In this document: piece by piece, positions 8,797 to 17,813 of the stretch
Numbering within the stretch: position 1 is the stretch's first letter
Layout: each line of letters starts with the position of its first letter
Source: an uncultured Bacteroidales bacterium
Lineage (GTDB): Bacteria; Bacteroidota; Bacteroidia; Bacteroidales; Bacteroidaceae
Assembly (NCBI GenBank): GCA_949297215.1
Contig: CASFRV010000005.1
Location: 38,934-102,933 of the forward strand
Direction of reading: 5' to 3'
DNA length: 64,000 nt
The notes under the pieces: generated by a model
Told to the model about the DNA's origin: nothing
The model's input: the letters and a program-made list of their open reading frames with translations, nothing else
Databases searched by the model: none
Translations under genes and position numbers: made by a program

Positions 8797-9293
8797 CACG
8801 TCATACGCTCCGGGCGGCCCTTGCGCTGCCCCTGCTGCTCGCCACGCTGCTCTTCACGGCGTCGGGCTGCGAAAAAGAACCCATCAACCGCGACGTCGAA
8901 GGCTTCTGGCGACTGGAAAAGTTCACCACCCGTGCCGACGGACAGACCACGCGCCCCGAACGCCTCTTCGTGAGCATACAGGTCTGGGTGGTGCGCCTGA
9001 GCAACCACGACACCGGCACCACGCCCGACGGCTCGACCGACCACACCGGGGGCGACCCCAGCGGCGCCGGCACCTACACGGGCCGCTATGCCTACAACGA
9101 AGAGGACGGCACCGTGCGCATGTGGGACTTCAGCACCACAAGCGAGCCCGGCGTGCCCAACTACGCGGAAGCCGAGCACCTGAAGCCCTACGGCATCGGC
9201 TCGACCGACACGACGTTCCGCATACTGGAAGCCGACGGCCACCGCCTCGTCTTGCAGTCGGACTACGCCACGCTCTACCTCACGCGCTTCTGA
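8793..9293 (+). CDS. Lipocalin-like lipoprotein
   Basis: A 166-residue lipoprotein. The signal peptide ends in lipobox FTASGC (Cys26), and the mature protein opens with NRDVEGFWRLEKFT, a pattern seen in lipocalin-like Bacteroidales lipoproteins that start with a Gly-x-Trp strand. No enzymatic motif is visible. The ATG overlaps the stop of the Wzi-family gene (ATGA), so the two are translationally coupled. A terminator follows at 9321. The lipocalin fold is inferred from the opening motif and size; ligand and role are unknown. Confidence 0.6.
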   Translation: MTRHTLRAALALPLLLATLLFTASGCEKEPINRDVEGFWRLEKFTTRADGQTTRPERLFVSIQVWVVRLSNHDTGTTPDGSTDHTGGDPSGAGTYTGRYAYNEEDGTVRMWDFSTTSEPGVPNYAEAEHLKPYGIGSTDTTFRILEADGHRLVLQSDYATLYLTRF

Positions 9294-9320
9294 CCGGGCC
9301 GCAGCCCTCTCGCCCTCTCT

Positions 9321-9359
9321 GCCGCTTACGGACGGTGACGCCCGTACAGCGGCTTTTTC
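9321..9359 (+). terminator. Intrinsic terminator after lipocalin-like gene
   Basis: A stem GCCGCT/AGCGGC with an inner TACGG/CCGTA stem is followed by TTTTT. It closes the Wzi-lipoprotein operon and separates it from gldL. Confidence 0.7.
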
Positions 9360-9431
9360 AGGGCCCGAAGCTGCAAGTTTACGGAAACTTCGTCCGAAAA
9401 CAACAACCACATAATTTGTAACAAAGAGAAC

Positions 9432-9908
9432 ATGAACAAGTTTACAACCTTCCTGGGCAGCCGCCTCGGCAAACGCCTTTTCAACATGGCCTACTCGTGG
9501 GGCGCCTGCCTGGTGATTCTGGGCGCTACGTTCAAGATAGCCCACTATCCGTACGACGACCTCTTCCTCACCGTGGGCATGGTGACGGAAATCGTCATCT
9601 TCTTCATCTCGGGCTTCGACGAACCCTCGCGCGAGTATAAGTGGAACCGCGTGTTTCCCCAGCTCGACACGAAGGCTGCCGACCCGCAGAACGCCGGCGA
9701 GGCCGTCAACAAAATGATGGCCGAAATAAGCGAGACGCTCTCGAAGATCAACAGCTCCTACGCCGAGCAGCTCGAAGTGCTGCGCCGCCAGCTCGACAGC
9801 ATCAAGCACTCGGAGGTGCAGCACGAGGAGATGATGGACAAGGTGAAGGCCATCGACGCGCAATACCGCCGCATCATGGAGGCCATGAACATCAAACAGG
9901 GAAAGTGA
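9432..9908 (+). CDS. gldL: GldL/PorL-like motor protein
   Basis: A 158-residue inner-membrane protein homologous to GldL/PorL, which with GldM forms the proton-driven rotary motor of the type IX secretion system and gliding machinery. Two membrane helices are visible (about residues 15-35 and 45-60); the second carries the conserved Glu in VGMVTEIVIFF. A coiled-coil region (about residues 95-155) forms the cytoplasmic tail. It is shorter than typical GldL (roughly 200-300 residues). One base separates it from gldM. The usual neighbours gldK and gldN are missing: upstream is an unrelated operon ended by a terminator. Homology is secure; a role in type IX secretion is not. Confidence 0.85.
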   Translation: MNKFTTFLGSRLGKRLFNMAYSWGACLVILGATFKIAHYPYDDLFLTVGMVTEIVIFFISGFDEPSREYKWNRVFPQLDTKAADPQNAGEAVNKMMAEISETLSKINSSYAEQLEVLRRQLDSIKHSEVQHEEMMDKVKAIDAQYRRIMEAMNIKQGK

Positions 9909-9909
9909 G

Positions 9910-11181
9910 ATGGCATCGTTCAATCTGCCCCCGCGGCAAAAGATGATCAACCTCATCTACATCGTGCTGCTGGCCATGATGGCCATCAACGTGTCGAGCG
10001 ACGTCATGCAGGGCTTCACCGTGCTCACCCTCAACTCGCGGGAACAAAACCGCACGCTGCGCGAAATGAACGAGCGCCTCACGGCCCTGTGCCGGCAGAG
10101 CGGCATCGAAGGACTGCCGGCCAGGGCCGACAGCATTGCCCGCGCCACGCAGGCGCTCTGCACCCGCACCGACAGCCTCAGAGAGCGCATCACAAGATGG
10201 GCCGACAAGGACGACTACCAACCGGGCCGCCTCGTCAAGGCTGAAGACATGAAAGCCGTGCCCTACATCATGCTGGCGCCCACACAAAACAACGGAAAAA
10301 AGCTGCGCGCCGACATCGAGACGCTGCGCGCCCTGCTGCTGCGACAGCTCGACGACAGCACGTCGCGAAAGGTCGTAGGCGGGTTTCTCAACACGCAGTC
10401 GAAATCGAGATACAGCTGGGAAAAAGACAACTTCTCGACGCTGCCGGCCATCGGCGGCATCATCCTGCTGAACAAGATTGAGGAAAACGTGCTGCTGGCC
10501 TCCAACCAGACCCTGCGCGAGCTCCTGGGCATGGCCGACACGGCCCCCGTGCAGCCCGCGCCCGAGCCCGAAGACGACGAGCCGCAGCAGGCCTCGGTGA
10601 CGCTCTTCCCGAAGCAGATGAACTTCCTGTATGCGGGCATCAGCAACCCCCTCGAAATATTCGACGGCGGACACGCCGGCGCCTCCTTGCAGCTCTCCAC
10701 CGACAACGGGCGCATCGCCCGCACCAAGGGCGGGTGGACGCTCAGCGGAGCACGCACCGGGCAGGCCACCGTGACCGTCAAGGCCGGCGGACAGACGGTG
10801 GGCACGCGCCGCTTCACCGTGCGCGAGCTGCCCGAGCCCACAGCCGCCATCAGCTATACCGCCGGCGGACGCCGCCACACGTATGGCGGACGCACGCCCG
10901 TGAGCAAAAACCACCTCACCGCCAACCCGCAGCTCACGGCCGCCTATGAGGGCGATTTCATCGACGTGAGCTTCCGCGTGGTGCGCTTCCACACCCTCTT
11001 CATCAACGCCGACAAGAGCGTCGTCACGCTCGAAGCACGCGGCAACCGCTTCACGCGGCAGCAGATACAGAAAATACAGCAGCTGCGCCGCGGCGAAAAG
11101 TTCTACGTCTCGTCCATCGTCGTGAGCGGTCCCGACGGACGCGAACGCGAAATAGAGCCCATCGAGGCCCTCGTCATCTGA
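9910..11181 (+). CDS. gldM: GldM/PorM-like motor protein
   Basis: A 423-residue protein homologous to GldM/PorM. The N terminus PPRQKMINLIYIVLLAMMA contains the conserved Arg and the single membrane helix (about residues 13-33) that sits inside the GldL pentamer; the rest is periplasmic, with an early coiled-coil (about residues 40-100) and several beta domains ending in VVSGPDGREREIEPIEAL, a typical GldM C-terminal strand pattern. Known GldM proteins are longer (about 515 residues), so one periplasmic domain may be reduced or absent. It follows gldL by one base and precedes an OmpA-like outer membrane gene rather than gldN. Function here is inferred to be force transmission across the periplasm. 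Confidence 0.85.
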   Translation: MASFNLPPRQKMINLIYIVLLAMMAINVSSDVMQGFTVLTLNSREQNRTLREMNERLTALCRQSGIEGLPARADSIARATQALCTRTDSLRERITRWADKDDYQPGRLVKAEDMKAVPYIMLAPTQNNGKKLRADIETLRALLLRQLDDSTSRKVVGGFLNTQSKSRYSWEKDNFSTLPAIGGIILLNKIEENVLLASNQTLRELLGMADTAPVQPAPEPEDDEPQQASVTLFPKQMNFLYAGISNPLEIFDGGHAGASLQLSTDNGRIARTKGGWTLSGARTGQATVTVKAGGQTVGTRRFTVRELPEPTAAISYTAGGRRHTYGGRTPVSKNHLTANPQLTAAYEGDFIDVSFRVVRFHTLFINADKSVVTLEARGNRFTRQQIQKIQQLRRGEKFYVSSIVVSGPDGREREIEPIEALVI

Positions 11182-11196
11182 TAAAACTATTTGCAC

Positions 11197-12336
11197 ATGA
11201 AAAAACTTACACTTCTTGTGGTAGCCGCCCTCCTGCTGGGCGGAACGGCCCTTGCCCGCGACCGGAAGCAACCGGCCGACCACCAGCCGCAGACCTACGG
11301 CTACCAATGGTGCAGCAACACGTTCGTCGGCGTCAGCGGCGGCTGGGGCCTGCGCCTTTCGAGCGAAGACATCAGCACATACCGCGACGGCGCGCGCGGC
11401 CAGGGCGGCTACCGCCTGTCGTGGTTCGCAGGAAAATGGATTAACCCCTATTGGGCCGTGCAGCTCAGCGGAACAGCCACGCGCAACCAGCACTACGACA
11501 AGACGTTCCAGATATGGAGCGGCGAGGTGCTGCTCGACCCCGTCGCGCTGCGCCGCGGATGGCGCCCCGACCGCCGCTTCCGCGTGCTGCCCCTGGCCGG
11601 CATCGGCATGGCCTGTGCCACCGAAACGGGCCTGAAGCCCTTCGTCTTCACGCTCGGCGCCCAGGCCCGCGTCGCCCTGAACCGCCATTTCGACCTTTTC
11701 GGCGAGGTGAAGGGCCACATCACCAACGACGGCACCATCTTCAAGATGGAAGACCCCGCCGGCAGCCTGCTCCTGGGCCTCAACGCCGGCCTGAGCTACA
11801 CCATCCGGCCGCGCGCCTTCAAGCGCTACACGCCCGCCACGGGCCACGCCGTGGAGATGGAGCGCCTCAACCGGCAAATCAACGAGATGAGGGAAACGCT
11901 CTCCGAGATAAAAGACCGCATGAGCGCCGCCACGGCCGACACCGCCGCCACCGGCACGCACCGCGCGGGCAGCACCTTCCTGCAACTCACAAGCATCCTG
12001 CAAAACGGTATGTACATCGGGGTGAACTTCCCCAAATACAGCGCATACCTGAGCGAGAGCGAAAAACAGAGCATTTCGAAGGTGGCCGAATGGATGAAGC
12101 AGGAAAGCAACTACAAGATATGCATAGCTGCCTTTGGCGACGGGATGAACGACGCCGATTTCGAGCAGAACCTGAAGTTTCACCGCACCAACGCCATCTT
12201 CAACGAGCTGACAAAGCGCTACCGCGTCAAGCAGGAGCGCATCCAGATCGTCAACCCCACCGACGAGGAGAAGGACCTGGTCTCCGAATACGGAGCACTC
12301 ATCTTCTTCCTGCCCGACGAGCAGGCCGAAAAATAG
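11197..12336 (+). CDS. Outer membrane barrel with C-terminal OmpA-like domain
   Basis: A 379-residue protein with a signal peptide ending near GGTALA (about residue 20). Residues about 35-210 alternate like an outer-membrane beta-barrel; residues about 220-250 (MERLNRQINEMRETLSEIK) form a coiled coil; the C-terminal 110 residues look like a divergent OmpA peptidoglycan-binding domain, with YLSESEKQSISKVAEWMK, an FGD segment and FHRTNAIFNELTKRY. Fifteen bases separate it from gldM and it is the last gene before a terminator, so it is probably part of the gldLM operon. It may be the outer-membrane or cell-wall partner of the motor. That link rests on gene order alone. Confidence 0.65.
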   Translation: MKKLTLLVVAALLLGGTALARDRKQPADHQPQTYGYQWCSNTFVGVSGGWGLRLSSEDISTYRDGARGQGGYRLSWFAGKWINPYWAVQLSGTATRNQHYDKTFQIWSGEVLLDPVALRRGWRPDRRFRVLPLAGIGMACATETGLKPFVFTLGAQARVALNRHFDLFGEVKGHITNDGTIFKMEDPAGSLLLGLNAGLSYTIRPRAFKRYTPATGHAVEMERLNRQINEMRETLSEIKDRMSAATADTAATGTHRAGSTFLQLTSILQNGMYIGVNFPKYSAYLSESEKQSISKVAEWMKQESNYKICIAAFGDGMNDADFEQNLKFHRTNAIFNELTKRYRVKQERIQIVNPTDEEKDLVSEYGALIFFLPDEQAEK

Positions 12337-12400
12337 CCTGCGCACGCCCTCCCCGCCCCGCCAGCACGCGGGCGGCGGACGGGCCGCGGGGACAACAGGC

Positions 12401-12438
12401 AAAAGGAGGATTTCCGCTGTGGAAATCCTCCTTTTTTC
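12401..12438. terminator. Bidirectional terminator after gldLM operon
   Basis: A perfect stem AAGGAGGATTTCC/GGAAATCCTCCTT with flanking A and T runs on both sides, so it can end transcription from the gldLM operon (plus strand) and from the tRNA on the minus strand. Confidence 0.85.
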
Positions 12439-12441
12439 GGG

Positions 12442-12516
12442 GGTGACTGGTGGGATTCGAACCCACGACATTCAGAACCACAATCTGACGCTCTAACCAA
12501 CTGAACTACAGTCACC
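12442..12516 (-). tRNA. tRNA-His (GTG)
   Basis: Read on the minus strand, the acceptor GTGACTG pairs with CAGTCAC, with the extra G at position -1 facing C73 that identifies tRNA-His. The anticodon arm TCAGA-TTGTGGT-TCTGA carries anticodon GTG, and the T arm GTGGG-TTCGAAT-CCCAC is standard. The 3' CCA is not encoded. Confidence 0.95.
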
Positions 12517-12633
12517 ATGTTGCCTTTTCCTGAAAGGCGATGCAAAAGTAATGCTTTTTATGCTTCCGGCCAAATTTCCGGGCCGTTTTTTTCTGAAAAC
12601 CTTTTCGAGCCCGGGCTGCGGGTGCGGGCCGCA

Positions 12634-13512
12634 TCAGGCGTAATAGTCGTGGCGGGCGGCAGCCAGCGTGTTGAGCATCAGCATACAAATGGTCATGGGG
12701 CCCACGCCTCCGGGCACGGGCGTAATCATCGAGCAGCGGGGCGCCACGGCCTCAAAGTCGACGTCGCCTTGCAGGCGGAAGCCGCTTTTTCGGGTGGCAT
12801 CAGGCACGCGCGTGGTGCCCACGTCGATCACGACGGCGCCCTCCTTGACCATGCCGGGGCCCACAAAGGCGGGGCGGCCGATGGCTGCGATGAGGATGTC
12901 GGCCGTGCGGCATTCGGCGGCCAGGTCGCGCGTGTGGCTGTGGCACACGGTGACCGTGGCGTCGCCATAGGCCTTCTGCATCATGAGCTGCGCCATGGGT
13001 TTGCCCACAATGTTGGAGCGGCCCAGGACGACACACTTCTTTCCGCCCGTCTCCACGTGGTAGCGGCGGAGCAGTTCGAGGATGCCGCGCGGCGTGGCCG
13101 AGACGAACGAGGGCAGCCCGATGGCCATGCGGCCCACGTTGACGGGGTGGAAGCCGTCGACGTCCTTGCGGTAGTCGATGGCCTCGATGATCTTCTGCTC
13201 GTCGATGTGGGGCGGCAGGGGCAGCTGCACGATGAAGCCGTCCACGCTCTCGTCGGCGTTGAGGCGCGCCACGCAGCCGAGGAGCTCCTGCTCGGTCACG
13301 TCGTCTTCATAGCGGATGAGCGTCGAGCGGAAGCCACACTCGCCGCAGGCTTTCACCTTGCCCCGCACGTACGTCTCGCTGCCGCCGTCGTGGCCCACGA
13401 GCACGGCCGCCAGGTGGGGCCTGCGCCCGCCCCGCGCCACGATGCGCTCCACCTCGGCGGCTATTTCCTCCTTGATGGCCGCCGCCGTGGCCTTTCCGTC
13501 TATCAGTTTCAT
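12634..13512 (-). CDS. folD: Methylenetetrahydrofolate dehydrogenase/cyclohydrolase
   Basis: A 292-residue bifunctional FolD that interconverts 5,10-methylene-, 5,10-methenyl- and 10-formyl-tetrahydrofolate with NADP. The catalytic Tyr and Lys are in [16 protein letters not shown], followed by the family signatures [14 protein letters not shown] and the dinucleotide-binding [14 protein letters not shown], then ending with the [10 protein letters not shown] motif. Length is typical. It lies 11 bases downstream of ffh on the same strand and is probably co-transcribed with it. Cytoplasmic one-carbon metabolism. Confidence 0.97.
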   Translation of the reverse strand: MKLIDGKATAAAIKEEIAAEVERIVARGGRRPHLAAVLVGHDGGSETYVRGKVKACGECGFRSTLIRYEDDVTEQELLGCVARLNADESVDGFIVQLPLPPHIDEQKIIEAIDYRKDVDGFHPVNVGRMAIGLPSFVSATPRGILELLRRYHVETGGKKCVVLGRSNIVGKPMAQLMMQKAYGDATVTVCHSHTRDLAAECRTADILIAAIGRPAFVGPGMVKEGAVVIDVGTTRVPDATRKSGFRLQGDVDFEAVAPRCSMITPVPGGVGPMTICMLMLNTLAAARHDYYA

Positions 13513-13523
13513 GCGTTTCTCCT

Positions 13524-14870
13524 TTATTTCATACGGGGCATGCCGGGCATCTTGGGCATGGCGCCCATCATGCGGCCCATCTTGTTTCCCGTCACCATTT
13601 TCATCATCTTGCGCGTCTGGTCAAACTGCTTGACGAGGCGGTTCACCTCGTCGATGCTCGTGCCCGAGCCCTTGGCAATGCGGCGCCGGCGGCTCTGGTT
13701 GAGCAGTTCGGGGTGGTGGCGCTCTTTCGGCGTCATCGAGAGGATGATGGCCTCGATGCCCTTGAAGGCGTTGTCGTCGATGTCGACGTCTTTGAGCGCC
13801 TTGCCCACGCCCGGTATCATCGAGGCCAGGTCTTTCAGGTTGCCCATCTTCTTGATTTGGCGTATCTGGTGCAGGAAGTCCTCGAAGTCGAACTGGTTTT
13901 TCTGTATCTTGCGTTGCAGCTTGCGGGCCTCTTCCTCGTCAAACTGTTCCTGGGCGCGCTCCACGAGCGAGACGATGTCGCCCATGCCCAGGATGCGGTC
14001 GGCCATGCGGTCGGGGTGGAACACGTCGAGCGCTTCGAGCTTCTCGCCCGTCCCGACGAACTTTATCGGCTTGTCGACGACGGTGCGTATCGAGAGGGCC
14101 GCACCGCCGCGCGTGTCGCCGTCGAGCTTCGTGAGCACCACGCCGTCGAAATCGAGCCGGTCGTTAAACTCCTTGGCCGTGTTGACGGCGTCCTGTCCCG
14201 TCATGGCGTCCACGACGAAGAGCGTCTCGTTCGGCGTGACGGCTTCCTTGATGGCAGCGATTTCCTGCATCATCTGCTCGTCGACAGCCAGGCGGCCGGC
14301 CGTGTCCACTATCAGCAAATCGCAGGCTTTCGCCCGGGCCTCCCTGATGGCCGCGCGGGCGATGGCCACGGGGTCGGTGTTGCCCGGCTCGCTGTACACG
14401 GGCACGCCCACCTGCTCGCCCAGCACGCGCAGCTGCTCGATGGCGGCGGGACGGTACACGTCGCAGGCGGCCAGCATCGGGCGGCGGCCTTTCTTCGTCT
14501 TCTGCCAGAGGGCCAGCTTGCCCGACATGGTCGTCTTTCCCGAGCCTTGCAGGCCCGCCATGAGCACGATGCCGGGCGCCCCCTTCACGTCGAAGGGCGC
14601 CGCCTCGCCGCCCATGAGCCGGGCCAGCTCGTCGTGCACGATTTTCACCATGAGCTGTCCGGGCTTCACGGCCGTCAGCACGTTCTGGCCCAAGGCTTTT
14701 TCCTTGACCTGGTCGGTAAAGGTCTTGGCCACCTTGTAGTTTACGTCGGCTTCCAGGAGGGCGCGGCGCACGTCTTTCAGCGTTTCGGCCACGTTGATTT
14801 CGGTGATGCGGCCCTCACCTTTTAAAATCTTGAACGAGCGTTCCAGCCGCTCGCTGAGGTTTTCAAACAT
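13524..14870 (-). CDS. ffh: Signal recognition particle protein Ffh
   Basis: A 448-residue GTPase of the signal recognition particle, which delivers inner-membrane proteins to SecYEG with FtsY. The start at 14870 ([16 protein letters not shown]) is the conserved N terminus; upstream codons in the same frame are not part of the protein. Visible are the G1 loop GLQGSGKTT, the DTAGR box, [10 protein letters not shown] and a methionine-rich M domain with the SRP RNA-binding [12 protein letters not shown] segment, and a Met/Gly/Pro-rich tail ([14 protein letters not shown]). It heads an operon with folD. Assignment is certain. Confidence 0.97.
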   Translation of the reverse strand: MFENLSERLERSFKILKGEGRITEINVAETLKDVRRALLEADVNYKVAKTFTDQVKEKALGQNVLTAVKPGQLMVKIVHDELARLMGGEAAPFDVKGAPGIVLMAGLQGSGKTTMSGKLALWQKTKKGRRPMLAACDVYRPAAIEQLRVLGEQVGVPVYSEPGNTDPVAIARAAIREARAKACDLLIVDTAGRLAVDEQMMQEIAAIKEAVTPNETLFVVDAMTGQDAVNTAKEFNDRLDFDGVVLTKLDGDTRGGAALSIRTVVDKPIKFVGTGEKLEALDVFHPDRMADRILGMGDIVSLVERAQEQFDEEEARKLQRKIQKNQFDFEDFLHQIRQIKKMGNLKDLASMIPGVGKALKDVDIDDNAFKGIEAIILSMTPKERHHPELLNQSRRRRIAKGSGTSIDEVNRLVKQFDQTRKMMKMVTGNKMGRMMGAMPKMPGMPRMK

Positions 14871-14905
14871 ATTGTGTATCGACTGTTTTATACGTTTTCT
14901 CCGGG

Positions 14906-14913
14906 CAAAGTTA
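14906..14913 (-). promoter_or_regulatory. -7 element (TAACTTTG) for ffh
   Basis: A minus-strand match to TAnnTTTG 35 bases upstream of the ffh start codon. No convincing -33 partner. Confidence 0.45.
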
Positions 14914-15076
14914 CTTATAAAAAACGAAAACGCGCGAAAACGGCCCGCACGAAGCAAAAAAAGGCGCGCGCGGGATACGCCGTCCGTGAAAACTTCGTAC
15001 TTTTGACCTGCCGACGGCGGCAGCTCCCGCCCGGAGCCCGCCGCCGCGGCCTGCAACCTTCCATAAAACGAACGTC

Positions 15077-15685
15077 ATGAACGCTCTTCTCCGCAACGGC
15101 CTGGTGCGCGCCTTGTGCGTGCTGGCCCTCGGCATCTTCTTCACGGCGCGGCCCGAGGCGGCCCGCTGGTTCACCATCGCCGTGGGCGTGGCCTTTGCCA
15201 TCCCCGGCGCCGTGGCCCTGGCCGGCCTCTTCGACCGCCACACCACGCAGCGCTCGCCGGGCCTCACGGCCGTCGTGGCCACGGGCTGCGTGCTCTTCGG
15301 CCTGGCGCTGGCCGTCTTCCCCGACACGTTCACCGCCTCGCTCATGTATGTGCTGGCAGCCGCCCTGGCCGTGGCCGCCGCCCTCGAAGCCTACGCCATG
15401 ACCCGCCTGCGGCGCGAGGGCAGCGGGCTGCACGGAGCCTTTTTCGCCGTGCCGGCCCTGTTGCTGGGGGCCGCCCTGTTCGTCGCCTTCTATCGCGACA
15501 GCGTCGAGGCCCTGCCGCCGTTCATCGTCCTGGGCGCCGGAGCCATCCTCTACGCCCTCTCCGAGCTCTTCCTGCTGGCCTGCGCCGCACGCCTGCGCCG
15601 CCGCAAGGCCGCCGGCGGAGAGCCCCCGCACGGCACCGCCGGCACGGAGCTCCTGCCCCGCCCCGACGAGGGTACAGACGCCTGA
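15077..15685 (+). CDS. HdeD/DUF308-type membrane protein
   Basis: A 202-residue polytopic protein with six hydrophobic segments arranged in pairs, matching the DUF308/HdeD family (HdeD is linked to acid resistance in Escherichia coli). The C-terminal 30 residues are polar and Arg/Gly-rich. It precedes a membrane glycosyltransferase gene by 46 bases on the same strand and could be co-transcribed with it. The family assignment rests on topology and hydrophobic pattern; a stress role is not shown by the sequence. Confidence 0.6.
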   Translation: MNALLRNGLVRALCVLALGIFFTARPEAARWFTIAVGVAFAIPGAVALAGLFDRHTTQRSPGLTAVVATGCVLFGLALAVFPDTFTASLMYVLAAALAVAAALEAYAMTRLRREGSGLHGAFFAVPALLLGAALFVAFYRDSVEALPPFIVLGAGAILYALSELFLLACAARLRRRKAAGGEPPHGTAGTELLPRPDEGTDA

Positions 15686-15731
15686 AACGGCAGCTCCCGG
15701 CCCGGCCACACCGATAAACACCCCCTTCAAG

Positions 15732-16664
15732 ATGCTCATACGAATTGTCGTACCCTGCTACAACGAAGAAGCCGTGCTCCACGCCACGGCCCCGCGCCTG
15801 CTCGCCGTGCTCGACGAGGTGAGCCGCGCCCATCCCGACGTGGCGGGCGACGTGCTCTTTGTCGACGACGGCAGCAGCGACGCCACCTGGCCCCTCATCG
15901 AGGAGCTCTGCCGCACCCACAGCGCCCTGCACGGCCTCAAACTGGCCCACAACGCAGGCCATCAGAACGCCCTCGTGGCCGGGCTCGAAGCCTCGGTGGC
16001 CGAGGCCGACGCCATGGTGAGCATCGACGCCGACCTGCAAGACGACGAGCGCGTCATCCCCGAAATGGCCGGCCGCTTCCTCGCGGGCGACGACATCGTC
16101 TACGGCGTGCGCCGCGAGCGCCGCACCGACACCTTTTTCAAGCGCCACTCGGCACAGGCCTTCTACCGCTTCGTGCGCACCATGGGCGGCGACGTGCTCT
16201 ACAACCACGCCGATTTCCGCCTGATGAGCCGCCGCGCCGTGCAGGCCCTGCTCTGCTACCCCGAGCGCAACCTCTTTCTGCGCGGCATGGTGTGGGGCAT
16301 CGGGCTGCCCCACAGCACCGTGCTCTACGACCGCCACCGGCGCCTGGCCGGCGAGTCGAAATATCCCCTGCGCCGCATGCTGAGCTTCGCGCTCGACGGC
16401 ATCACCTCGTTCTCGGTGCGCCCGCTGCGGCTCATCGCCGTACTGGGCCTCCTCTTCATCCTCATCGCCCTGGGAGCCATCGTCTACGCCCTCGTGAGCT
16501 TCGCCCTGGGCGTGGCCCTGCCCGGCTGGACCTCGCTGCTCATCTCCGTGTGGTTTGTGGGCGGCGCCATCCTCACGGCCATGGGCATCATCGGCGAATA
16601 TGTGGGCAAGATCTACAAGGAGGTGAAGCGCCGCCCGCGCTATTTCGTCGAGAAAAAAATCTGA
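15732..16664 (+). CDS. Membrane-anchored family 2 glycosyltransferase (GtrB/DPM1-like)
   Basis: A 310-residue GT-A glycosyltransferase. The N-terminal catalytic domain has VPCYNEEAVL, VDDGSSDAT and the metal-binding DADLQDD; two membrane helices (about residues 235-257 and 268-295) precede the signature MGIIGEYVGKIYKEVKRRP. This architecture is that of enzymes which transfer a sugar from a nucleotide donor to polyprenyl phosphate, as in GtrB, ArnC and yeast-type dolichyl-phosphate mannose synthases. The lipid-linked sugar would then be flipped and used on the periplasmic side. Sugar and acceptor glycan cannot be read from the sequence. Confidence 0.88.
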   Translation: MLIRIVVPCYNEEAVLHATAPRLLAVLDEVSRAHPDVAGDVLFVDDGSSDATWPLIEELCRTHSALHGLKLAHNAGHQNALVAGLEASVAEADAMVSIDADLQDDERVIPEMAGRFLAGDDIVYGVRRERRTDTFFKRHSAQAFYRFVRTMGGDVLYNHADFRLMSRRAVQALLCYPERNLFLRGMVWGIGLPHSTVLYDRHRRLAGESKYPLRRMLSFALDGITSFSVRPLRLIAVLGLLFILIALGAIVYALVSFALGVALPGWTSLLISVWFVGGAILTAMGIIGEYVGKIYKEVKRRPRYFVEKKI

Positions 16665-16822
16665 ACGGCCGCCTCGCGCGCCCCGGCCGCCGGCAAAACG
16701 CAGGGCCCGCAGCCACCCCTCACACCCCACGACCGTCCGCCCCACGGAAACCTGCCGCACGGCGACGTCACCGCCGCCTCGCTGCCAGGAAAATCGGGGG
16801 CGAAAAAATGCGGGCCGGCGCG

Positions 16823-16853
16823 TTGTCTGTTTTCCCCGTTTTCCGTAATTTTG
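16823..16853 (+). promoter_or_regulatory. -33/-7 promoter for dapF
   Basis: TTG at 16823-16825 and TAATTTTG at 16846-16853 are 20 bases apart, the Bacteroidota pattern. The dapF start codon is 28 bases downstream. Confidence 0.55.
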
Positions 16854-16880
16854 CCCCAAACATCGCAAGCCCCCAAAGAG

Positions 16881-17732
16881 ATGCCGCACAACATAGAATT
16901 CACCAAAATGCACGGTGCCGGCAACGACTATATCTACGTCGACACCCGGCGCTTCCCCCTCGACGATCCCGGGCGGCTGGCCCGCCTTTGGAGCGACCGC
17001 CACAAGGGCATCGGGGCCGACGGCCTCGTGCTGATAGGCCCGTCGGAGGCAGCCGACTTTTCGATGCGCATCTTCAACGCCGATGGCTCCGAGGCCCGCA
17101 TGTGTGGCAACGCCTCGCGCTGCGTAGGTAAGTACGTGTACGACCACGGACTGACGCGCCGGACGTCGGTAGGCCTCGAAACGGCCTCGGGCGTCAAGGA
17201 GCTCGGGCTCCACCCCGGTGCCGACGGTCTCATCGAGAGCGTCACGGTGGATATGGGCAGGCCGCGCTTTGACGTACCGGCGCAGATGACGGCCCCCGAG
17301 GGCCCGCGTCATTTGGCCAAGGTCGGAGCCGGCGGCCGTACGTGGCAGGGGGCATTCGTCTCGATGGGCAACCCCCACTTTGTCATCTTCACCCCCGATG
17401 CCGAGGCCATCGACCTCGCTGCCGACGGTTCCCTGCTCGAACACGCCACGGCTTTTCCCGAGCGGTGCAACATAGAGTTTGCCACGATACGCCCCGACGG
17501 CTCCATAAGGATGCGCGTGTGGGAGCGCGGCTCGGGCATCACGCTGGCCTGCGGCACGGGCGCCTGCGCCACTGCCGTGGCCGCCGCCCGCTGCGGCATG
17601 GGCCCGCGCCGCTCCACCATAGAGATGGACGGCGGCAGCCTCGGCATCGAATGGCGCGAGGCCGACGGGCACGTGCTGATGACAGGCCCAGCCACCGAGG
17701 TGTTCACGGGCACCATCAGCCTGCAAGAATAA
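16881..17732 (+). CDS. dapF: Diaminopimelate epimerase
   Basis: A 283-residue enzyme that converts LL- to meso-diaminopimelate for lysine and peptidoglycan. Both catalytic cysteines are present: one in [10 protein letters not shown] and one in LACGTGACA. The N terminus [16 protein letters not shown] is diagnostic. The start at 16881 is used because the in-frame ATG at 16851 overlaps the -7 promoter element. A terminator separates it from dapL, which catalyses the preceding step; the pair provides the aminotransferase route to meso-DAP. Confidence 0.96.
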   Translation: MPHNIEFTKMHGAGNDYIYVDTRRFPLDDPGRLARLWSDRHKGIGADGLVLIGPSEAADFSMRIFNADGSEARMCGNASRCVGKYVYDHGLTRRTSVGLETASGVKELGLHPGADGLIESVTVDMGRPRFDVPAQMTAPEGPRHLAKVGAGGRTWQGAFVSMGNPHFVIFTPDAEAIDLAADGSLLEHATAFPERCNIEFATIRPDGSIRMRVWERGSGITLACGTGACATAVAAARCGMGPRRSTIEMDGGSLGIEWREADGHVLMTGPATEVFTGTISLQE

Positions 17733-17736
17733 ACAA

Positions 17737-17776
17737 GCGGAGGGCGGCACAGCGAAGCACGCCCTCCTTTCTTTTT
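17737..17776 (+). terminator. Terminator between dapF and dapL
   Basis: The stem GGAGGGCG/CGCCCTCC is followed by a T-rich run (TTTCTTTTT). It may attenuate rather than fully stop transcription into dapL, 38 bases further on. Confidence 0.7.
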
Positions 17777-17813
17777 CACCGGAAAGAAGCTCAACACAAG
17801 AATAAGCACAACA

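Noticed and set aside
9892-12471. 859-codon open frame antisense to gldM and the OmpA-like gene
   Set aside because: A shadow of the two real genes and the tRNA, without a start context or recognisable domain.
13524-15056. Extended N terminus for Ffh starting at 15056
   Set aside because: The conserved Ffh N terminus starts at 14870; the extension overlaps the promoter element and has no homology.
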